A stretch of DNA of 64,000 nt from Bacillota bacterium (GCA_023441055.1 JAEZQY010000031.1:62001-126000), one strand, 5' to 3'; positions 50,810 through 59,044 are shown, counted from the first letter of the stretch. Notes: generated by a model from the letters alone, not told the origin. Translations and numbers: made by a program.

Positions 50810-51454
50810 ATGGTTAACACTTACACATATTCCAAACGAGAAGAAATTGCCAATGCCATCACCCATGGTATAGGTGCTGTCCTAAGCATCGCAGCGCTCG
50901 TGCTGCTCATCGTATTCGCATCCCTCTATGGCACGGCGTGGCATGTCGTCAGCTTTACAATCTTCGGCTCGACCATGTTGATCCTGTATCTATCTTCTAC
51001 ACTTGTGCATAGCGCGCCTGCCGGGAAGTGGAAGGACTTGTTCGAAATCTTCGACCATACGTCGATCTATCTGTTCATTGCAGGTACATATACACCGTTC
51101 ACGCTAACCATCGTCAAGGGACCTCTAGGCTGGACGCTGTTCGGCATCGTATGGGGAATCGCCTTACTCGGCACGGTATTCAAGGCGTTCTTCACGAAGC
51201 GCTTCGTCTACCTCTCCACCGTGTTCTATATCGCGATGGGCTGGATTATTATTATTGCCTGGAAGCCGTTAATCGCCGGCTTGTCAACTGGTGGAATTGC
51301 ACTGCTCCTAGCTGGCGGACTCGCCTATACACTCGGTACCATCTTCTATGTGTGGCGCGGCTTCCCGTTCCATCACATGGTGTGGCATCTATTCGTGCTG
51401 GCTGGCAGCATCCTGCACTTCTTCGCGGTTCTCCTCTATGTGCTTCCTTGGTAA
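50810..51454 (+). CDS. trhA: Hemolysin III (PAQR) family membrane protein
   Basis: This 214-residue protein has seven predicted membrane helices. PAQR/hemolysin III motifs with metal ligands are visible: EEIANAITHGIGAVLS, SSTLVHS, EIFDHTSIYLFIAGTYTPF and the paired His of HHMVWHLFVLAGSILHFFAV. Bacterial TrhA-like members influence membrane lipid homeostasis. GGAGGT precedes the ATG. It converges on the PhnC-like gene 14 bp downstream. Confidence 0.92.
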   Translation: MVNTYTYSKREEIANAITHGIGAVLSIAALVLLIVFASLYGTAWHVVSFTIFGSTMLILYLSSTLVHSAPAGKWKDLFEIFDHTSIYLFIAGTYTPFTLTIVKGPLGWTLFGIVWGIALLGTVFKAFFTKRFVYLSTVFYIAMGWIIIIAWKPLIAGLSTGGIALLLAGGLAYTLGTIFYVWRGFPFHHMVWHLFVLAGSILHFFAVLLYVLPW

Positions 51455-51468
51455 TCGCTATCGGATGA

Positions 51469-52206
51469 CTATGAATCGAAGATGAGCTGCTTCTCGCGCT
51501 GTGTTAATCTTCGATTCGAGACGTCCAGCACAATCTCACCGCCGCCAAGTCCCATGATACGGGAGCAATATTTCTCGGCCATCTCGATATTGTTCATACA
51601 GCAGATGACCGTCAGATCATCCTCCTCACACAGACGCTTGAAGTCTTCCATAACACGCGCTGCTGATTGCGGATCCAGTCCCGTCACCGGGTCATCCGCA
51701 TAGATGACTTTAGCACCCCAGGCAAGTGCGCGGCCAATAGCAACCCGCTGCTTCTCTCCACCGCTCAGACTGCTCGCCTTAATCGCTGCCTTATCAAGTA
51801 AGCCAACCTTATCTAGATAATCATAAGCTGTGAAGTGCTCATCCTTGGACACGACACCTGTCATTGCCTTGCCCAGACCGACCTTGCGGAACCGGCCGGA
51901 TAACACATTCTTCGCGGCGGACCGGTTAATGTTCAGGCTTGGCTGCTGAGACAGGTATGCGCTCTCCTTACGATAACGATACTTCCGAATAATATTCATC
52001 TGCTGTAGGCTCTCACCTAGGTAGGTGATGTCGCCTTCATTCCAGCCCTCACGGCCGGACATGCATTGCATGAGCGTCGTCTTGCCGCTCCCGCCAATCC
52101 CGATAATGGCCACAAACTCGCCCTTATCTATATGTAAATTCACATTGCGCAATAGAGGGAATCTCTCTTGTCCTACCAGCTTCTTGAGATTTCTTACGGT
52201 GATCAT
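51469..52206 (-). CDS. Solitary PhnC-like ABC ATPase with altered catalytic residues
   Basis: This 245-residue ATPase resembles phosphonate importer PhnC (LSQQPSLNINRSAAKNVLSG, signature SLSGGEKQRVAIGRALAWGA). Walker A (GIGGSGKTT) is present. Walker B ends YADDPVTGLD, with Asp for the catalytic Glu, and the switch position reads CCMNNIEMA, with Asn for His. Hydrolysis should be slow or absent. No permease or binding protein is encoded nearby. It could pair with a distant transporter or be a regulatory ATPase; I do not assign phosphonate uptake. A terminator-like stem at 52314-52343 separates it from the next gene. Confidence 0.8.
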   Translation of the reverse strand: MITVRNLKKLVGQERFPLLRNVNLHIDKGEFVAIIGIGGSGKTTLMQCMSGREGWNEGDITYLGESLQQMNIIRKYRYRKESAYLSQQPSLNINRSAAKNVLSGRFRKVGLGKAMTGVVSKDEHFTAYDYLDKVGLLDKAAIKASSLSGGEKQRVAIGRALAWGAKVIYADDPVTGLDPQSAARVMEDFKRLCEEDDLTVICCMNNIEMAEKYCSRIMGLGGGEIVLDVSNRRLTQREKQLIFDS

Positions 52207-52313
52207 CGCTTCTAATCCTCTCCGTCCTTGAAGTTAGTCCGTATGCCGACAAATGTGCTCTTCCACTGAGATTAACGCAAATCCGCTGTACACGCAAGCT
52301 TCAGCAATATGAA

Positions 52314-52343
52314 GAAGACCAAGTGCGGATACACTTGGTCTTC
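52314..52343 (-). terminator. Intrinsic terminator of the aldo/keto reductase gene
   Basis: A perfect 12-bp stem GAAGACCAAGTG / CACTTGGTCTTC with a 6-nt loop lies just after the stop of the minus-strand reductase gene; the following T run is short. Confidence 0.75.
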
Positions 52344-52351
52344 ATATCTAC

Positions 52352-53254
52352 CTATTCCATGAATGAGTTCACTTCATTGAGCCTGCGGATCGCCTCCGCG
52401 TAGATCTCGCTGGATAACGGCCCCTTATTGGCCGCCTTTACATTCTCTCTTAGATGCTCGGGCTTCATCGTCCCCACAATCGTAGTCGATAGGTTCGGGT
52501 TACTGAGTGTGAAGCGCAGCAAGAAGCCGGTGCGACTCTCACCTTCATCTAGCAGCTCATCCAGGTTGGCCTTCTCCCATCTCGCCCATCGCTCTGAGAG
52601 CCCTCTGCCCACGCCCGGCTCGCCTTGGGCAACGCCGCCTCGCAGTATAATGCCAGCACCGCTGCTCGCTGCTTGAGCGATCAACGCCTCGTGCTCCCTC
52701 TCCAATGCGGAGTATGGGATCTGAAATGTGTCGAAATCGCCACATTCGATAAAGCTTGGCAGATGCGGCAGGTAGGATGATATGCCGATCCATCTCACCT
52801 TGCCTGTCGCTTGGATCTCTCTTAGCACCTCTACCAGACGTCCCTCCTCCGCTTGTGCCACAGTTGGCCCATGCAGCTGCAGCAGGTCTATATAGTCTGT
52901 CTTCATTCTAGTTAGGCTGGTATCGATATTATGTAATAAATTGTCGCGTGTCCATACATGCGGCGTATCGTCATGATCACCGCAATCTACGAAGGTGCAG
53001 CCACACTTCGTCGCTAGGGTATATTCCTGTCTGCGGTGGCTGATATATTGCCCAATAAATTCCTCACTGCGTCCATAATCATAAGAGGTATCGATGAAGG
53101 TGATGCCGGCATCGAGCACCTCATTCAAGATTCGCTCCGCCTGCTCACCCGTAACCGGGCGTCCGCTCCATACACGAGGCCCTCGAATTTCCATCGCCCC
53201 ATAGCCCAGCTTCGTAACATTCAGTTCCGTTCGACCCAATCTCGCTTTCTCCAC
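52352..53254 (-). CDS. Aldo/keto reductase
   Basis: This 300-residue oxidoreductase has Asp and Tyr in FIDTSYDYGRSEEFIG, Lys in LATKCGCTF, His in LQLHGPTV and the NADPH segment TIVGTMKPEHL. It belongs to the same general group as the reductase at 34564-35463 but the two are clearly divergent. The start is the ATG at 53254, behind AGGAGGAGATATCCAAG. It is monocistronic, with a terminator downstream and bioY further upstream on the same strand. The substrate is unknown. Confidence 0.9.
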   Translation of the reverse strand: MEKARLGRTELNVTKLGYGAMEIRGPRVWSGRPVTGEQAERILNEVLDAGITFIDTSYDYGRSEEFIGQYISHRRQEYTLATKCGCTFVDCGDHDDTPHVWTRDNLLHNIDTSLTRMKTDYIDLLQLHGPTVAQAEEGRLVEVLREIQATGKVRWIGISSYLPHLPSFIECGDFDTFQIPYSALEREHEALIAQAASSGAGIILRGGVAQGEPGVGRGLSERWARWEKANLDELLDEGESRTGFLLRFTLSNPNLSTTIVGTMKPEHLRENVKAANKGPLSSEIYAEAIRRLNEVNSFME

Positions 53255-53320
53255 TTGGATATCTCCTCCTCTTCCCTCCTCATTGTAATAGAAGTGAGAA
53301 AGTTGAGATATGCGAAAAAT

Positions 53321-53884
53321 TTATGTTTGTGATAGTCTTGGCATATATTTACGTAGGCTGAAGACGATGCCTGTCGCGATCAATGCCTTCAACATATCAG
53401 TTACTAAGAAGGGATAGGCCGCTAAAGCCAGCGATTTCTCCAGTGAGAAGCCCATCACATGAGCGAACCATGGCACACCGCTTACATAGAGCAGCAGGGA
53501 TCCGAATACTTCCATCACGAGGAACAGCAACAGGAACGACACCCAGTTACTCCCCTTGATGCGCTGGCTGAACCAACCGATGCTAAGCGCTGCGATTGGG
53601 AACATCCAGATAAAGCCGCCAGTTCTTCCTGTAATGAGAACCCAGCCGCCCTCACCGTGCAGCAGCGGCAGTCCGAGAGCGGTTAACACGACGACTAGGA
53701 AGATACTGTTGAAGCCATATCGTGCACCTAGCAGCCCGCCTGTTAGCATGATCGCTAGCGTCTGAAGCGTATGCGGCACGGTACTTGATCCCCAATAAAA
53801 CTTAATTGCGCTGAAGACGATGAACAAGGCGGCGAATAATGCTGTGAACACCATGCCGCGGATATTCCATGCTGTAGATTTCAA
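53321..53884 (-). CDS. bioY: Biotin ECF transporter S component BioY
   Basis: This 187-residue membrane protein has six predicted helices and BioY features: the AxxxA-like N-terminal helix (VFTALFAALFIVFSAI), TLAIMLTGGLLGARYG, and TGRTGGFIWMFPIAALSIGW, which holds the biotin-binding segment. The start is a TTG at 53884, 9 nt after GAGGAG. It is divergent from the ATPase genes of the transporter, and the BirA operator at 53904-53937 lies between them, which strongly supports biotin as the substrate. Confidence 0.93.
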   Translation of the reverse strand: MKSTAWNIRGMVFTALFAALFIVFSAIKFYWGSSTVPHTLQTLAIMLTGGLLGARYGFNSIFLVVVLTALGLPLLHGEGGWVLITGRTGGFIWMFPIAALSIGWFSQRIKGSNWVSFLLLFLVMEVFGSLLLYVSGVPWFAHVMGFSLEKSLALAAYPFLVTDMLKALIATGIVFSLRKYMPRLSQT

Positions 53885-53903
53885 TTGATTTTTCTCCTCT
53901 CAT

Positions 53904-53937
53904 TTGTTAACCTGAATTCATATTTATTGGTTTACAA
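53904..53937. promoter_or_regulatory. BirA biotin operator
   Basis: TTGTTAACC (53904-53912), 16-bp spacer, GGTTTACAA (53929-53937) matches the conserved biotin operator TTGTNAACC-N14-16-GGTTNACAA bound by biotinyl-AMP-loaded BirA. It overlaps the region from which both bioY and the ATPase genes must start; a TATAAT (53938-53943) abuts it on the plus strand. Confidence 0.9.
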
Positions 53938-53993
53938 TATAATTCTATCGGATTGTATCATGCGTAATCGCATTTGAAAAGAGTGAATTTACA

Positions 53994-54809
53994 TTGAAGC
54001 TATCACAAGTAACTGTCTATACGGATGAAGGGGAGCGATCCCGCATCCTGCTGGACCGCCTCTCCCTTGACATCCATAGCGGTGAATGGCTGAGTATTGT
54101 CGGTCGTAACGGCAGCGGCAAATCTACGCTAGCGAAGGTACTGTCGGGCATCCTGCAACCTACAACAGGCAGCATTGAACGGAGCTTGATGAATTGCGAG
54201 CCTATTCCCTATGTCATGCAAGAAGCACATCCATTCCTTGGTCAGACGCCTTGGGAGGAGCTGATCTTCCTCTTGGAGACACGCGGAGAGCCTGCTGCCG
54301 ATATTCCTCTGACCGCTGAGCGAATCCTACGACAGACCGGGTTGCTGTCCCAGATGCATCGTCCGATTAAGGAGCTGTCAGGCGGCCGCAGACAGCTAGT
54401 TGCCATCGCGTGCTGCCTCGCTTGCCGAGCGCCGCTGATGATCTTCGATGAGGCGGCCTCGATGCTGGATAGCAAGTCCAAGGCGTTGGTGCTCGGGCTG
54501 GCGCGGCAACTGCATCAGAACGGTCATACGATCATCTGGCTTACTCATCAGCTCGATGAAGTGACAGAGGGCAGCCGTGTGATTGTCATGGATCAAGGAC
54601 GTATTCGCTATGAGGGAACGACGCGGGAATTCTTCTATGGCACTGCCCACCTGCCTATGATGTCCGCTACACCGTGCGAGCAAGCGGGCTTCGAGCCTCC
54701 TTATCCGATTCGTATCGCGCTTCACCTGCATAGGAATCAGTCCAAGACCATTGGCTATCCGCTGACTGTCAGCCAATTAACGGAGGCCCTGCAACATGAT
54801 GCGCGCTGA
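53994..54809 (+). CDS. ECF transporter ATPase EcfA-like subunit
   Basis: This 271-residue ABC ATPase has Walker A GRNGSGKST, Q-loop MQEAHPFLGQ, signature LSGGRRQLV (altered from SGGQ), Walker B LMIFDEAASMLD and switch His IIWLTHQLDE. It should pair with the ATPase half of the next protein to drive the BioY transporter (BioM role). The start is TTG at 53994 with only a weak upstream site. The next gene begins inside its last codons (14-bp overlap). Confidence 0.88.
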   Translation: MKLSQVTVYTDEGERSRILLDRLSLDIHSGEWLSIVGRNGSGKSTLAKVLSGILQPTTGSIERSLMNCEPIPYVMQEAHPFLGQTPWEELIFLLETRGEPAADIPLTAERILRQTGLLSQMHRPIKELSGGRRQLVAIACCLACRAPLMIFDEAASMLDSKSKALVLGLARQLHQNGHTIIWLTHQLDEVTEGSRVIVMDQGRIRYEGTTREFFYGTAHLPMMSATPCEQAGFEPPYPIRIALHLHRNQSKTIGYPLTVSQLTEALQHDAR

Positions 54810-56463
54810 TCTACATATCCACGAGTTAGTTGTTGCTTTATCCGGCAAGCAGCTGCTGGAACATCTAAGTCATACGTTCAAATGCGGCACGGTCACTCTT
54901 ATACTCGGCAACAATGGCAGCGGCAAGACCATCCTCTTGGAGACACTGGCTGGCCTGCGTAAACCGCAGTCAGGCAAGCTGCAGCTCGGTCATCTCCCCT
55001 TATGGGGTAAGCATAAACCAGCTCGCGAGCTGCTGCTTATGCTTGGTTATGCGGCGCAGCAGCCTGAGCAGCAGCTATTCGCGCGAACCATTCAAGAGGA
55101 ATTTAATTATACGTGCAGACCTTATCGAGATGCCGTTCTACCGCAATCGCTTGCAAGCGCTAAGCGTACCGTCATAGACATGCTGGATGACCAGCATCAG
55201 GGACTAAGCAGCGATCCCTTCCTGCTGAGCGGTGGACAGAAGCGCAGATTATCGCTCGCGCTGCTCGATGCTGCGAACCCGTTGTGGCTGCTGCTTGATG
55301 AACCGACCGTCGGACTGGACCAATCGCAAGTCTCCCTCATCCGTGATCGACTGCATGAACGTAAGGCTAGCGGTCAGGGGACGATTGTGGTCACCCATGA
55401 GCCCGAGACTCTCCTCGAAGCTGCCGATCAGATCGTCTTACTCTCAGAGGGACGAATCGTCTGGACAGGCTCCCCTGATGAGCTCGCGCAGAACCCGCAG
55501 CTATTCGAACGGGCAGGTATGGCGATTCCTGAGCAACTAGAGACTAATCGTCTTCTGCGCGGGATGGGCTATGCGATACCCAGCGGATGGCCTAGCGCAG
55601 CTGTTGTTGCAGAGCGGATTGCTGCTGGACCGACGATCAATGACAGGCTAGAACCTGCTGTACCTCAGGTATGCGAGACAGCAATCGATAATCGGAATGC
55701 AATCCCTCAGCGGCCTGCAGCGAGAATGGATCGCTATGACCCGAGAATGATATGGCTGGCCTATATGCTCCTAACGCCTGGTATCATGCTGCAGAGCTCC
55801 TGGGCTGGCTGGCTGCTCTGCGCCGCGCTCGCCCTGCTTGTTGTTCGCTTCACCGGTGTACCGCCTTCCTTATGGAGGAAGCCTGCGCTGGCGCTTTCCT
55901 TATTCACCTTGGTCGTTACGATAGCTGCAGGCATGAAGCTGGAAGCTGGTTTTACATTTGATTCAGAGGCCGCGATTGCAACCTTTTATTATTTTGGTAA
56001 GTTAGTAATGGTCATGTTGATAGGTCTTGCCCTGCTCGCCGGCATCTCGCCTCTGAGGCTGAAGCGTGCGTTGGAGCAAGGTCTAAGCGGAATGGCAAGG
56101 CTCCGAATCCAATTCGAACCGTTCGCGCTGACAGCAGCAATAACCGTCCGCTTCATTCCCATTCTCTCGGATGAATGGCGGCGCTTCGCCTTAATTGCAG
56201 CTGCGCGCGGCAAGTACGCCCATCGACCGGGGCGCGTTCCATTCAAGCATCTGCATGCGACTGCCATTCCCTTCTTGATCGCGCTATTGCGGATCGGTGA
56301 CGCGCTGACGAATATGCTGACTGCCAGAGGCATTGGTCGGATTGGATATCAGCCTTCGATGGCTGAGCGACTAAATTGGGGCAAGCTGGATGGGTGGTTG
56401 CTGCTCGGTTCAATGCTCGTATTAACGGGGTTAATCGGACTGGAGATGTTGGTGTACAGCTGA
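54796..56463 (+). CDS. Fused ECF transporter ATPase and EcfT (energy-coupling) protein
   Basis: This 555-residue protein joins two subunits that are usually separate. Residues 1-240 form an ABC ATPase: GNNGSGKTI, QQPEQQLFAR, LSGGQKRRL, LWLLLDEPTVGLD and the switch His in VVTHEPE. A linker of about 75 residues follows. Residues about 315-555 form an EcfT membrane domain with about five helices and the two coupling motifs (AAARGKYAHR and LTARGIGRIG) that grip the ATPases. With the preceding ATPase and BioY it should make a complete biotin importer (BioM plus BioMN fusion). The ATG at 54796 overlaps the previous gene; ATG 54799 is equally possible. Confidence 0.9.
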   Translation: MMRADLHIHELVVALSGKQLLEHLSHTFKCGTVTLILGNNGSGKTILLETLAGLRKPQSGKLQLGHLPLWGKHKPARELLLMLGYAAQQPEQQLFARTIQEEFNYTCRPYRDAVLPQSLASAKRTVIDMLDDQHQGLSSDPFLLSGGQKRRLSLALLDAANPLWLLLDEPTVGLDQSQVSLIRDRLHERKASGQGTIVVTHEPETLLEAADQIVLLSEGRIVWTGSPDELAQNPQLFERAGMAIPEQLETNRLLRGMGYAIPSGWPSAAVVAERIAAGPTINDRLEPAVPQVCETAIDNRNAIPQRPAARMDRYDPRMIWLAYMLLTPGIMLQSSWAGWLLCAALALLVVRFTGVPPSLWRKPALALSLFTLVVTIAAGMKLEAGFTFDSEAAIATFYYFGKLVMVMLIGLALLAGISPLRLKRALEQGLSGMARLRIQFEPFALTAAITVRFIPILSDEWRRFALIAAARGKYAHRPGRVPFKHLHATAIPFLIALLRIGDALTNMLTARGIGRIGYQPSMAERLNWGKLDGWLLLGSMLVLTGLIGLEMLVYS

Positions 56464-56555
56464 CGAATACGGCCCGCGCCATATCCGATGTCACAAGGCA
56501 CCGGGGGTTCTTCACATAAATAAAGGCGATTTCGTGAACGATTGGAGCCCTCCTC

Positions 56556-56584
56556 TTGTAAATTGCACCAAAAGAAACGATAAT
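56556..56584 (+). promoter_or_regulatory. Sigma-A promoter of the cytochrome c gene
   Basis: TTGTAA (56556-56561), 17-bp spacer, GATAAT (56579-56584), 24 bp before the ATG at 56609. Confidence 0.6.
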
Positions 56585-56608
56585 ATGATTCAGAAGGAGG
56601 TTCGAGAC

Positions 56609-56980
56609 ATGCATAAGTGGACAATGTTCGCTCTCTTCTGTGCAGCTATCTTGCTAGGATTGTCGGTTCTACTCACTTCGATTCCCGACGCTGAAGACAA
56701 TCAAGCTGTAGATGAAGGAGAAGCGACACCAATTGAGGACGTCGCGCTAGACGTTGCAGCTGCTGAGGTTGTTTACAGCACCAGCTGCCTGATGTGTCAT
56801 GGCGATCAATTGCAAGGCGGGGGCGGCCCAGAGCTGGCGCATATTGGCGCTACACTGAGCCAAGAACAGATTGCAGGTATTATCACGAAGGGCAAGGGCG
56901 CTATGATGCCTGCCTTCAAGGATACACTAAGCGCTGCAGAAATTAGCAACCTAGCCAAGTGGCTCAGCGAGATGAAATAA
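56609..56980 (+). CDS. Membrane-anchored c-type cytochrome
   Basis: This 123-residue protein has an N-terminal membrane anchor (about residues 5-24), an acidic linker, and one heme c domain with CLMCH and the distal Met in GAMMPAF. It resembles the small cytochromes c550/c551 (CccA/CccB) of Bacillus that pass electrons to terminal oxidases on the outer face of the membrane. There is no lipobox, so it is closer to the helix-anchored CccA type. AAGGAGG sits 8 nt before the ATG at 56609. It is monocistronic, with a terminator at 57006-57040. Confidence 0.9.
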   Translation: MHKWTMFALFCAAILLGLSVLLTSIPDAEDNQAVDEGEATPIEDVALDVAAAEVVYSTSCLMCHGDQLQGGGGPELAHIGATLSQEQIAGIITKGKGAMMPAFKDTLSAAEISNLAKWLSEMK

Positions 56981-57005
56981 AGTATCCAAATCACAGACTT
57001 AACAC

Positions 57006-57040
57006 AAAACCGGCTCCCTATTATGGGGACCGGTTTTCTT
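57006..57040 (+). terminator. Intrinsic terminator after the cytochrome c gene
   Basis: Stem AAAACCGG / CCGGTTTT with an inner CCC / GGG pair, followed by TCTT. Confidence 0.8.
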
Positions 57041-57140
57041 CGTGATGTCATGAACAGGATGACGAGAAGCGGTTGATCAATCGTGAACAATCTGTTAACA
57101 TTCATAATATCGAAACTATTTATCAGGGTAGGTGTGACGA

Positions 57141-57365
57141 ATGATACGGATAGGCGCTTCAGCGGTTATCGGATTCTTACTTCTCGTGTTACAAGCTATG
57201 ATCGTCATGAAGCTTAATGGCTATCAAGCCATCATGTTCACTTCCTCGGTCGGCATTCTCAGCGTCTGGTTGTTGAATGCAGTCTTATCCTTCTGTATCT
57301 TGACCCAGCTTAAACCCTGGTATGATAAGCATATGAATAACGCCGCTGAACCCGAGGCGGACTAA
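57141..57365 (+). CDS. Small membrane protein, unknown function
   Basis: This 74-residue protein has two membrane helices (about residues 5-24 and 34-55) and an acidic, charged C-terminal tail (DKHMNNAAEPEAD). A GTAGGTGTGACG region precedes the ATG. It is followed by a strong terminator at 57380-57429. No family is recognised. Confidence 0.6.
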   Translation: MIRIGASAVIGFLLLVLQAMIVMKLNGYQAIMFTSSVGILSVWLLNAVLSFCILTQLKPWYDKHMNNAAEPEAD

Positions 57366-57379
57366 TCGTCATAACTCCG

Positions 57380-57429
57380 AAGCTGCTCAAGCTGACTACG
57401 CCTTAGCGTATCAGCGAGCAGCTTTTTTT
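57380..57429 (+). terminator. Intrinsic terminator
   Basis: Stem AAGCTGCTC / GAGCAGCTT with an inner TACGC / GCGTA stem, followed by seven or more T. Confidence 0.88.
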
Positions 57430-57547
57430 CATGTGATCACTTACCTCCACTGTAGTCAATTCATGATAACTAGGTGTTTACCGTGACTCAACAAGTCATC
57501 CGTCCATAGACTAATGGTAGTTGAACAGTTGGGAGGTGTATGATTCT

Positions 57548-57934
57548 TTGGAGAAAACTCCGCCGAAAGCAATGCCGCTTCCAGCAGCCTATAGTCCAAT
57601 CGCTGCCCCAGCGCCTGCGCCGATGCCTGCGCCGATGCCTGCACCAGTGCCTCTTCCTACTCCTATTGCGAAGCCCATGCCGGCTTATTACTCGAAGCCT
57701 TGTCCGAGCCCGAAGCCAGCTATTCACCACCATCACCACCATCCGCAGCAACCAGCCATGCAGATGCCCATGAAGACTGCCGCTATGCCATGTGCGCCAA
57801 AGCCCATGCATGTACACAATTCGGGCTCCTCTACTGCTGTTGTATTAGTTCTCTTCGTATTGCTCGTCATCGTCTCTCGCGGCGCATGCGGCGCCATTTC
57901 GACCGGCCCTGCAGCGCGAATCAGCAAGAAGTGA
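57548..57934 (+). CDS. Pro- and His-rich protein with YjcZ-like membrane segment
   Basis: This 128-residue protein begins at TTG 57548, about 11 nt after GGAGG. The first 60 residues are a Pro/Ala/Met repeat (PAPAPMPAPMPAPVPLP), followed by KPAIHHHHHHPQQP with six His, a Cys- and Met-containing stretch, and the hydrophobic segment TAVVLVLFVLLVIVSRGA. The last segment resembles the single helix of YjcZ-type sporulation proteins (FALIVVLFILLIIVG). The His and Met content suggests metal binding, which is inference. An ATG at 57540 in another frame lies closer to the ribosome site, but that frame gives a basic, repetitive peptide without a plausible fold. Confidence 0.6.
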   Translation: MEKTPPKAMPLPAAYSPIAAPAPAPMPAPMPAPVPLPTPIAKPMPAYYSKPCPSPKPAIHHHHHHPQQPAMQMPMKTAAMPCAPKPMHVHNSGSSTAVVLVLFVLLVIVSRGACGAISTGPAARISKK

Positions 57935-57938
57935 GGAC

Positions 57939-57955
57939 CCCTCCCCTTGGGAGGG
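57939..57955 (+). terminator. Weak terminator-like hairpin
   Basis: CCCTCCC / GGGAGGG with a 3-nt loop, followed by ATTTCC. It lies just after the Pro/His-rich gene. No long T run. Confidence 0.4.
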
Positions 57956-58011
57956 ATTTCCTCTGCGCGGACCTTGTAATAATTCGTAATATAAACGTAA
58001 TCTAAAATAGA

Positions 58012-58040
58012 TTGAAAGCGCTACCACACCCTTCTATAAT
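58012..58040 (+). promoter_or_regulatory. Promoter with overlapping CcpA cre site
   Basis: TTGAAA (58012-58017), 17-bp spacer and TATAAT (58035-58040) form a near-consensus sigma-A promoter. The 15 bp from 58012, TTGAAAGCGCTACCA, fit the cre consensus WTGNAANCGNWNNCW at every fixed position. The cre covers the -35 box, so CcpA would block the promoter in good carbon supply. Confidence 0.8.
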
Positions 58041-58083
58041 AAAAGTACAACGAAGTCTTGCCGACTAGAAGGACGTGACCATC

Positions 58084-58887
58084 ATGATGAAGCGTACACT
58101 GCTCTTATTATTGCTCCTAACTCTTCTCATTCCCTTTCGAGCCTCCACGGCGATTAGCGCTCAATATACGTATGACCATATTACTGCCCATAGAGGAAGC
58201 TCGGGAACCGCTCCCGAGAATACGGCTAGCGCGATCAACCAAGCGATACTTCATGGCGCAGGTTTTGCCGAGATCGATGTCCAGCTCAGCAAGGACGGCG
58301 TGATTGTGCTCTATCATGATCGCACCTTAATCAAGCTAGGCAATGCCAATCCGGTAACTGAATTATCCTATCAAGACATTCAGCGTGCGGATGCAGGAAG
58401 CTGGTTCAGCGCAGATTACACCGGTGAACGAATTCCAACCTTGCCTGAGATTATCGAGCTGGCGCGGGATCAGATTAAATTGAACATTGAGCTGAAGCTC
58501 TATGCACCAGACAGTCTGTTGCCTGAAGCCGTTGCCGAACTGATCGAACAGATGGACTTCATACAACATTGTATCGTGACTTCCTTCGATGAAAGCGCGA
58601 TCAAGCAAATAAAAAGGATTAACCCAGCGATCAAAACCGGACTAATCGTGAATCAGAAGAAATCATTAACGAAGCAGCTATGGTCCAGCGATATCGACGT
58701 ATTAAGCATCAAGAGCAAGCTGGTCAATCGCTCCTTAGTGAAGAAGGCGAATCAGAACGGCAAGGAATTACATGCCTGGACCGTCAACTCCAAGAAGGAG
58801 ATGCGCAGAATGCTGCGCTATAATGTGAAGAGTATCATTACGGATTATCCGGAGATACTCCACAGTATTGTCAAGCTTCGCACTTGA
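58084..58887 (+). CDS. Secreted glycerophosphodiester phosphodiesterase
   Basis: This 267-residue exported protein has a signal peptide of about 25 residues, then the GDPD barrel: AHRGSSGTAPENT with the catalytic His and Arg, EIDVQLSKDGVIVLYHD with metal Glu and Asp and second His, NIELKLY, and HAWTVNSKKEM near the end. It releases glycerol-3-phosphate from phosphodiesters, as GlpQ does from wall teichoic acid or lipid-derived substrates. The ATG at 58084 lies 10 nt after AAGGA. The cre-covered promoter fits carbon-source control, as known for glpQ. Confidence 0.9.
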   Translation: MMKRTLLLLLLLTLLIPFRASTAISAQYTYDHITAHRGSSGTAPENTASAINQAILHGAGFAEIDVQLSKDGVIVLYHDRTLIKLGNANPVTELSYQDIQRADAGSWFSADYTGERIPTLPEIIELARDQIKLNIELKLYAPDSLLPEAVAELIEQMDFIQHCIVTSFDESAIKQIKRINPAIKTGLIVNQKKSLTKQLWSSDIDVLSIKSKLVNRSLVKKANQNGKELHAWTVNSKKEMRRMLRYNVKSIITDYPEILHSIVKLRT

Positions 58888-58890
58888 AGG

Positions 58891-58920
58891 AGGAGCCATG
58901 GCGAGTTACGCCAGGCTCCT
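58891..58920 (+). terminator. Terminator-like hairpin after the phosphodiesterase gene
   Basis: AGGAGCC / GGCTCCT with a bulged A and inner TGGCG / CGCCA stem, 5-nt loop. The T run after it is poor (CTTGTC). Confidence 0.6.
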
Positions 58921-58978
58921 CTTGTCAAGCCGGAAGGCAGGCGTATCATGCTTGATGGTTCTGGGGATTCGCCCTTCG

Positions 58979-59007
58979 TTGAGATTACCAATTAATTTCG
59001 TTATACT
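58979..59007 (+). promoter_or_regulatory. Sigma-A promoter of the TPR gene
   Basis: TTGAGA (58979-58984), 17-bp spacer, TATACT (59002-59007), 38 bp before the ATG at 59045. Confidence 0.7.
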
Positions 59008-59044
59008 AATGATCTAATCTATATATTGGAGGTTCATCGTCCTA

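Noticed and set aside
57716..57745. Six His codons as a cloning-vector tag
   Set aside because: The stretch is inside a natural repetitive gene with chromosomal flanks, and no vector sequence is present.
57540..57773. 77-residue ORF from ATG close to a GGAGG
   Set aside because: It is a very basic, Leu/Arg-rich reading of the same repeats. The overlapping frame from TTG 57548 ends in a proper membrane segment and is preferred.
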